Source: Archangium lipolyticum
GTDB taxonomy: Bacteria > Myxococcota > Myxococcia > Myxococcales > Myxococcaceae
DNA: 64,000 nt
NCBI RefSeq assembly: GCF_024623785.1
Contig: NZ_JANKBZ010000003.1
Coordinates: forward strand, 62,001-126,000
Direction: 5' to 3'
Position 1 is the stretch's first letter. Every line of letters begins with the position of its first letter. The notes under the pieces are model-generated. The model did no database searches. It was not told where the DNA came from and worked only from the letters and a program-made list of their open reading frames with translations. Made by a program: the position numbers and the translations under genes. Below, piece by piece: positions 58,831-64,000 of this stretch.

Positions 58831-60342
58831 GTGGTGAACCGCAGAAATCCGCAACGTGTCATGGGAGTGGGGTTGATGCTCGCCGCCACGCTGGCGGGAG
58901 CGCAGATCGCACCGGCTACACCGGCTCCGACTCCGGCGCCCACGCCCCAGGCCCCGGACGTGGCGCCCCAGGTGGGTGAGACGGCCCAGGAGGCGGTGCC
59001 GGAGCAGGGGCCGCCCTCGGCGCCCGGGAAGGTGAAGGCGGAGCCGCTCACGCTGGAGCAGCTCGTCCAGCGCGCGCGCAAGCAGGACGCGCGGGTGGAG
59101 GAGGCCCGGGCGGAGCTGCGCCGGTTGGAGGCGCTGCTGCGCCAGGCGCGCTGGGCCTGGTTCCCCAAGTTCGAGACGACGGTGGGTTTTGGAGGCCCGG
59201 TCCCCGAGGCGCGCAACGACGGCCTGGGCGGACCGCCGACGACGGAGGCCTCGCTCGAGGGCGACTGGCGGTTCGGCCGGATGGGGTTCACCGCCTTCAT
59301 CGAGGCGAACGCGGTGCTGCCGCTCTACACGTTCGGGAAGCTGCGAGCGTTGGAGAAGGCGGCGGAGCAGGGGCCCGTCATCGGCAATGCGCTGAAGGAG
59401 CGCGCGCAGGACGAGGCGGGATTCCAGGCGGCACAGGCCTTCTTCGGCTATCAGCTGGCGCGCTCGGGGCTGGTGCAGCTCGACGAGACGTCGAAGCGGC
59501 TGGAGGACGCGGCGAAACAGCTGCAGAAGATGCTGAACGAGAAGTCCGAGCAGGTGTCGAAGATGGACCTGTACAAGGTCGGCTTCTTCCGCAACCAGCT
59601 CGAGGCGCGCCGGGCCCAGGCCGAGCAGGGCCGGCAGCTCGCGCTGGCCGCCATCCGTCTGCTGGCGGGCACTCCTCCCGGGGAGTCGGTGGAGGTGGTC
59701 GAGGTGGAGCTGGAGCCGGAAGGGGAGCTGAAGCCACCGACGCTGGAGGAGGCGCTGGCGACGGCGGAGCAGAAGCGGCCGGAGCTCGCGGGCATCGCCG
59801 CGGGGGTCGTCGCGCGCGAGCAGGAGGTGTTCATCCGCGAGCGCATGTTCTATCCGGACATCGGGCTCGCGGGCTTCCTGACGCTCCGGTACACCTCGAG
59901 CGCGACGCCGCAGCGGGATCCCTTCGCCTTCGATCCGTACAACCAGCGCGAAGCGGGCGTGGGGCTGGTGGCGCGCAGCACCTTCGACATTCCGGTGAAG
60001 CAGTCGCAGCTGGACCAATCGCGAGCGGAGCTGGACAAGCTGAAGGCGCAGCAGCGGCTGCTTCAGGCGGCCATCCGCCTGGAGGTGACGAAGGCGCACG
60101 GAGAGGTGGTGGCGGCGCTGGAGCGGGCGAGGGTGCTCACCCAGGCGGAGCGGGACGCGCGGCGCTGGGTCACCGCGGCCATGGCCGCGTTCGATCTCGG
60201 CACCACCGGCACCAGGGATCTGATCGAGTCCTTCACGGCGCTCGCCCAGTCGTCGGCCGACCGGGCGCAGAGCTGGCACGACTTCCAGGTCGCCCAGGCG
60301 GAGCTGGCACGGGTCACCGGCACCACGCCCCGGGAGCCGTGA
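58831..60342 (+). CDS. TolC-family outer membrane efflux protein
   Basis: A 503-residue exported protein. The GTG at 58831 after GGGAG gives a signal peptide (VMGVGLMLAATLAGAQ). An in-frame ATG at 58753 would add 26 basic residues. An Ala/Pro-rich linker is followed by two long helical hairpin repeats of the outer-membrane factor fold (LTLEQLVQRARKQDARVEEA; TLEEALATAEQKRPELAGI), the coiled coils of the TolC tunnel. It may export small molecules or lipids. It is followed after 67 bp by mlaC, an unusual neighbour. Confidence 0.88.
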   Translation: MVNRRNPQRVMGVGLMLAATLAGAQIAPATPAPTPAPTPQAPDVAPQVGETAQEAVPEQGPPSAPGKVKAEPLTLEQLVQRARKQDARVEEARAELRRLEALLRQARWAWFPKFETTVGFGGPVPEARNDGLGGPPTTEASLEGDWRFGRMGFTAFIEANAVLPLYTFGKLRALEKAAEQGPVIGNALKERAQDEAGFQAAQAFFGYQLARSGLVQLDETSKRLEDAAKQLQKMLNEKSEQVSKMDLYKVGFFRNQLEARRAQAEQGRQLALAAIRLLAGTPPGESVEVVEVELEPEGELKPPTLEEALATAEQKRPELAGIAAGVVAREQEVFIRERMFYPDIGLAGFLTLRYTSSATPQRDPFAFDPYNQREAGVGLVARSTFDIPVKQSQLDQSRAELDKLKAQQRLLQAAIRLEVTKAHGEVVAALERARVLTQAERDARRWVTAAMAAFDLGTTGTRDLIESFTALAQSSADRAQSWHDFQVAQAELARVTGTTPREP

Positions 60343-60409
60343 ATAACTCCGGGCCGCGGGCTGTCCTCTCTCCCAACTTTCACTTTCAGCGATACGGAGT
60401 CACACCGAT

Positions 60410-60973
60410 ATGTTCGCCTCCCTGCTCGCAGCCGTGCTGCTCACCGCCGCCCCGGGTCCCCTCGATGTCGTGAAGTCGGGCAATACCGACGTCCAGAAGG
60501 TCGCTTCCGCCAAGGGGGCCACCGCGGATCAGCTGTCGAAGGTGGTAGAGCGCTTCGTGGATTTTGGTGAGCTGTCCAAGCGCGCGCTCGGCGACAAGTG
60601 GGACAAGCTGACGGCCGCGCAGCGCAAGGACTTCTCCAGCACCATGGAGGGCCTGCTGCGTGCCTCCTACGCCCAGAAGGCGCTCGGCCAGGGCAAGGCG
60701 CAGGTCGAGTACGGCAAGGAGACCGTCGAGGGGAACGAGGCCACCGTGGGCACCACGGTGAACGTGAACCGGGACAAGTTCCCCGTCGAGTACAAGCTCT
60801 ACAAGACGGCGGGGAAGGGTGAGTGGCGCATCTACGACATCGTCACCGATGACGTGTCGCTCCTGGAGACGTACCAGGGCCAGTTCCGCAAGCTGATCGC
60901 CGACAAGGGCTTCGACGGCCTGCTGGCCACCCTGAAGGCCAAGAAGGCGCAGCTCGAGAAGTCCGTGCAGTGA
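60410..60973 (+). CDS. mlaC: MlaC-type periplasmic lipid-binding protein
   Basis: A 187-residue secreted protein with a short signal peptide (FASLLAAVLLTAAPG). The MlaC/Ttg2D family pattern is clear: VVERFVDFGELSKRALGDKW, then LTAAQRKDFSSTMEGLLRASY, and YDIVTDDVSLLETYQGQF-type C-terminus. It carries phospholipids across the periplasm between MlaD and the outer membrane. The mlaEFD genes are 25 kb away in this window. Here it follows a TolC-like gene, which suggests an outer-membrane partner other than MlaA. Confidence 0.9.
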   Translation: MFASLLAAVLLTAAPGPLDVVKSGNTDVQKVASAKGATADQLSKVVERFVDFGELSKRALGDKWDKLTAAQRKDFSSTMEGLLRASYAQKALGQGKAQVEYGKETVEGNEATVGTTVNVNRDKFPVEYKLYKTAGKGEWRIYDIVTDDVSLLETYQGQFRKLIADKGFDGLLATLKAKKAQLEKSVQ

Positions 60974-60993
60974 CGGACTCCCCCGCACCGCGT

Positions 60994-62175
60994 CTACAGC
61001 GGCTTCTCGTAGACGCGGTACAGCTTGGAGCGCTTGCCGCCCATGGACTCGATGGCGCGGTTGACGAGGTGGTTGTCCTCGAGCGTCCAGGAGATCTCCC
61101 CGCCCTCGTAGCCCAGCTCACGCGCCTTGTTCAGGGTGTCCAGGTAGAGGATGGCGTCCAGGCCGCGGCGCCGGTAGCCCTCGACGGTGCCCAGCAGGAT
61201 GAGGCGCAGCCGGCGGATGCGGCGCGAGGCCAGCAGCAGCTTCGCCAGACCGATGGGCAGGCCGAACGTGGTGAGCCGGCCATTGGCCGCCTTGATGGCC
61301 TCGTTGGCGTCCGGCAGGGTGAGCGAGAAGCCCACGGGCTGGCCCTTCACCTCGGCCACCAGCACGAGCTCCGGACGCACCATCTGCTTCAGATCGCGCG
61401 CCAGGTGATCGAACTCGGCCTCCGTCATCGGCACGAAGCCCCAGTTCTTCTCCCAGGCCTGGTTGTACATCGTCTTCACCCGGGCCACCTCGGCGTCGAA
61501 CTCCTTCAGGTTCACCGGGCGCACGGTGACGCCCTCGCGCTGGCGGATCTTCTCCGCGATGCGCGCCACCTTCTCCGGCGGCGGGGTGGAGGAGGACAGC
61601 TCCCACGCGAACAGGTCCTTGGCCTTGGTGAAGCCGTTGGCCTCGACCAGCGCCGGGTACCAGGTGGGGTTGTACGTCGTCATGATGGCCGGCGGGGTGT
61701 TGAACCCGTCGATGAGCATGCCCACCTCGCCATTGGTGGAGTAGCTCATCGGGCCGATCACGGAAGCGAAGCCCTTGGCGCGCAGCCAGGCGGCCGCCGC
61801 CTCGAACAGCGCCCGGGCCACGCCGGCGTCGTTCACGCACTCGAAGAGGCCGAAGAAGCCGACGTTGGTGCCCTGGTACTCGTTGTAGCGGGGGTTGTTC
61901 ACCGCCGCGATCCGCCCCACCACCTCGCCCTCGCGGCGGGCGAGGAAGAACTCCACCTCACCGAACTCGAAGAAGGGGTGCTTCTTCGGGTTCATGAAGT
62001 CCCGGCGCTCCATCTCCAGGTGCGGCACGAAGTTCGGGTCGCCCTTGTAGATGGTGTACGGGAAGCGGATGAAGGCCGTGTGATCCGCCGAGGTGCGGAC
62101 GGGAGTCACCTGCACGTTGGCGGGAAGGGGCGGCAACTTCGACTCGGAGGTCTGCGTCTCGGCGGTGACGGCCAT
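60994..62175 (-). CDS. GNAT-fold acyltransferase, candidate bacterial ceramide synthase
   Basis: A 393-residue protein of a family often annotated as GNAT or as hypothetical: TIYKGDPNFVPHLEMERRDF, EFFLARREGEVVGRIAAVNN, GFFGLFECVNDAGVARALFEAA, then IGPMSYSTNGEVGMLIDGF and a C-terminal GNAT-like half (GYRRRGLDAILYLDTLNKA). It is 15 bp after the serine palmitoyltransferase gene and co-transcribed. In Caulobacter a protein of this general type N-acylates a sphingoid base (bCerS; from memory). That role is inferred here from family and context, not demonstrated. Confidence 0.72.
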   Translation of the reverse strand: MAVTAETQTSESKLPPLPANVQVTPVRTSADHTAFIRFPYTIYKGDPNFVPHLEMERRDFMNPKKHPFFEFGEVEFFLARREGEVVGRIAAVNNPRYNEYQGTNVGFFGLFECVNDAGVARALFEAAAAWLRAKGFASVIGPMSYSTNGEVGMLIDGFNTPPAIMTTYNPTWYPALVEANGFTKAKDLFAWELSSSTPPPEKVARIAEKIRQREGVTVRPVNLKEFDAEVARVKTMYNQAWEKNWGFVPMTEAEFDHLARDLKQMVRPELVLVAEVKGQPVGFSLTLPDANEAIKAANGRLTTFGLPIGLAKLLLASRRIRRLRLILLGTVEGYRRRGLDAILYLDTLNKARELGYEGGEISWTLEDNHLVNRAIESMGGKRSKLYRVYEKPL

Positions 62176-62190
62176 GGTGTTTCCCTGCTC

Positions 62191-63732
62191 CTAGTTCTGG
62201 TCCTCGCGCCCGTTGCGGATGAAGAGGTTGGCGCCCTTCTCCAGCAGCAGGCCCGGGATGTCCGCGCGCTTCTCCCACAGCTTCATCGGCACCTGGCCCA
62301 GCTTGCGGATGTCCTCCGGCTGGAGGTTGGCGGCCTTCCAGGTGAGCGACTCCATGGCGTCGAACAGCTTGCCGGCCACCTCGCGCGAGGACATGCGCGA
62401 GAGCTGATCCAGCGAGAAGCCGTTCGTGCCGTTCTGACCCACGCTGGCCGCGGCCCACTTCTCCGAGGCCTTGTTGTTGCGCACCTGCGAGCCCGGGCGG
62501 GCGATCTGCACCGGGGTGTACGTGGACGGCCGCGTCTGGGGGATGACGTCCATCTTCTTGCCAATCTGCTCGAAGATGTCGAGCACCCGGTCCAGCTGCT
62601 CGTCCGTGTGCGTGGCCATGTAGCTGGTGCGGATGAGGGCGTGGCCCGGCTCCACCGCCGGAGGAATCACGGGGTTGGCGAACACACCCGCCTCGTGCAG
62701 CGCCTTCCAGAAGCGGAAGCACTTCACCTGGTCGCCGATGTGCACCGGCACCACCGGCGTCACCGACACGCCCGTGTCGAAGCCCATGGCGCGGAAGCCG
62801 TTGTGCATCTTCTCGGCGATGTCCAGCAGGCGCGCGCGCCGCTGCGGCTCGGCCTCGATGATCTCCAGCGCCTTGAGCGCCGAGGCGATGGACGCCGGCG
62901 TCATGGACGCGGAGAAGATGACCGAGCGCGACTTGTGGCGCATGTAGTTGATGACGTCGTGCGGGCCGGCCAGCACGCCGCCCAGCGACGCGAAGCTCTT
63001 GGAGAACGTGCCCATGACGAGGTCCGTCTCCGCCTCCAGCCCGAAGTACTCGGAGGTGCCGCGGCCCTTCTCACCCAGCACGCCCATGGAGTGGGCATCG
63101 TCCGTCATCACCCGCGCGTTGTACTTCTTGGACAGCTCCACGATGCGGGGCAGGTCACAGATGTCGCCCTCCATCGAGAACACGCCGTCGGTGACGATGA
63201 TCTTCCCCGCCTTGGGCTCCTTCTCGGCCGACTGCTGCAGCAGCTGCTCGAGGTGCTCCAGGTCGTTGTGCCGGTACTTGCGCTCGGTGGCGAAGGACAG
63301 CCGCACGCCGTCCACCAGCGAGGCGTGGTTCTGCCGGTCCGCGAAGACGATGTCGTGGCGGCCCAGGATGGAGGCCATGGCCAGGTTCGTCTGGAAGCCG
63401 GTGGAGATGACCAGCGCGGCCTCGCGGTTGAGGAACTTCGCCAGGCGCTGCTCCAGCTCCTCGTGCAGCGCCAGGGTGCCGTTGAGCAGGCGCGAGCCGG
63501 AGCACGTGGTGCCGTAGCGCTCCACCGCCTTGATCGCCGCCTCCTTCACCCGGGGATCCGCGCTCAGGCCCAGGTAGTTGTTCGACCCGACCATGATGAC
63601 GCGGCGGCCCTCGATCTGGACCTCCGTCGCCCCGAACGACTCCTCGATGGCCCGGAAGTAGGGGTAGAGCCCGGTGGCCTTGGCGATGCGGTAGTCCTTC
63701 CAGCTGCGGCACTTCTCGAACACGTCACTCAT
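62191..63732 (-). CDS. Serine palmitoyltransferase-like PLP enzyme
   Basis: A 513-residue alpha-oxoamine synthase that should condense serine with an acyl-CoA or acyl-ACP, the first step of sphingolipid synthesis. Landmarks are SNNYLGL, GTTCSGSRLLNG, FADRQNHASLVDG, TDGVFSMEGD, DDAHSMGVLG and the PLP lysine Lys245 in GTFSKSFAS. Residues to about 400 are canonical. A further 110-residue C-terminal extension (FSLDQLSRMSSREVAGKLFD; LPGLLLEKGAN-like end) is extra and absent from the short bacterial enzymes I know. A strong promoter lies at 63856-63884. Confidence 0.88.
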   Translation of the reverse strand: MSDVFEKCRSWKDYRIAKATGLYPYFRAIEESFGATEVQIEGRRVIMVGSNNYLGLSADPRVKEAAIKAVERYGTTCSGSRLLNGTLALHEELEQRLAKFLNREAALVISTGFQTNLAMASILGRHDIVFADRQNHASLVDGVRLSFATERKYRHNDLEHLEQLLQQSAEKEPKAGKIIVTDGVFSMEGDICDLPRIVELSKKYNARVMTDDAHSMGVLGEKGRGTSEYFGLEAETDLVMGTFSKSFASLGGVLAGPHDVINYMRHKSRSVIFSASMTPASIASALKALEIIEAEPQRRARLLDIAEKMHNGFRAMGFDTGVSVTPVVPVHIGDQVKCFRFWKALHEAGVFANPVIPPAVEPGHALIRTSYMATHTDEQLDRVLDIFEQIGKKMDVIPQTRPSTYTPVQIARPGSQVRNNKASEKWAAASVGQNGTNGFSLDQLSRMSSREVAGKLFDAMESLTWKAANLQPEDIRKLGQVPMKLWEKRADIPGLLLEKGANLFIRNGREDQN

Positions 63733-63855
63733 GGGGGGTCTTCTCTCTTGGGGGAGGTCCGGGCTCCGCGAATAATGGGGCGCGCTTCCCTGCAGTGTTC
63801 ATACCGACCCGGGGCACCGCAGCGCGCGTCCTCCTCGGGGGTCCAGGCGTGGCCG

Positions 63856-63884
63856 TCAATATTGAGTCACCCTCCGAGTGTCAA
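63856..63884 (-). promoter_or_regulatory. Strong sigma-70-type promoter for the sphingolipid operon
   Basis: On the minus strand a perfect TTGACA is followed 17 bp later by TATTGA. Transcription would begin near 63849, leaving a leader of about 117 nt before the start codon. Confidence 0.72.
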
Positions 63885-64000
63885 GGCACCGACTGTCCGG
63901 CGATGTGCTCCCAGGCACGGGGAACTCCCGGTCCCTGGACGGGGTTGACAGGGGTCTCCTTTATGTTCCCCGGACAGGCGAGTGAGCAACCGGTTGCACA

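Noticed and set aside
60970-63948. A 992-codon + strand frame
   Set aside because: It is antisense to the GNAT-type and serine palmitoyltransferase genes, both of which have full family motifs.
63953-63985. TTGACA near the window end as a promoter
   Set aside because: The nearest -10-like hexamer (TATGTT) is only 11 bp away and nothing fits at 16-19 bp; the downstream gene lies outside the window.

Overview
The window is GC-rich chromosomal DNA (third codon positions almost all G or C) from a fruiting myxobacterium, most likely of the Cystobacterineae (Archangium, Cystobacter, Melittangium or a relative). The evidence is the gene content: several Ser/Thr kinases, hybrid response regulators, a DUF2381-type paralogue, a DUF2380-type lipoprotein toxin candidate, a DUF3396 immunity-type protein, two P450s and a bacterial sphingolipid pair. 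The genus is inference. About 55 protein genes, three tRNAs, several promoters and a few remnants can be supported. Most neighbours are short operons with 1 to 11 bp overlaps.

Layout. 1-5.4 kb: the end of a membrane-anchored kinase-like protein that lacks the catalytic Asp, a NarL-type regulator, an M16-like lipoprotein without zinc ligands, and a P450. 5.4-13 kb: a membrane protein and a secreted unknown, then an EF-hand trehalase facing away from the secreted unknown across an AT-rich repeated operator, and a 1112-residue HEAT-repeat protein. 13-19.8 kb: a GAF/PAS histidine kinase, a second P450, a pair of M16 peptidase subunits and an RluA-type pseudouridine synthase. 19.85-21.35 kb: a less GC-rich islet with a truncated type I restriction specificity gene and a lipoprotein/small-protein cassette. 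21.4-28.5 kb: small membrane proteins, a very large kinase-NTPase-FGE protein with its response regulator, and a secreted C39-like peptidase, closed by a long REP-like palindrome.

28.6-36 kb: an envelope operon (beta-barrel-like protein, lipoprotein, site-2-type protease), a zinc-ribbon protein, and the MlaE-MlaF-MlaD lipid transporter. 36-42.4 kb: PfkB kinase, PilZ protein, phosphoesterase, DUF3396 protein, lipoprotein, psd and hisS. 42.4-47.2 kb: a lipoprotein toxin/immunity pair and a kinase-DUF2381 operon. 47.4-55.8 kb: miaA, an SDR, an operon of a REC-GGDEF protein and an unusual FAD-oxidoreductase-REC fusion, tRNA-Leu, a REC-cupin protein and an RsmB-type methyltransferase. 55.8-64 kb: two identical tRNA-Ala genes, a polyprenyl synthase, an AT-rich intergenic island, a class I aldolase, a TolC-like protein with MlaC, and a serine palmitoyltransferase with a candidate ceramide synthase.

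Three themes tie the window together. The first is envelope lipid handling: psd, MlaEFD, MlaC/TolC and sphingolipid synthesis. The second is phospho-signalling with unusual fusions. The third is kin-competition-type lipoprotein cassettes. The most interesting candidates are the SitA-like toxin/immunity pair (42578-44574), the FAD-REC plus GGDEF operon (49138-51882), the protease-lipoprotein-barrel operon (28672-32115), the lipoprotein cassette in the islet (20458-21349) and the AT-rich island at 57437-57689.
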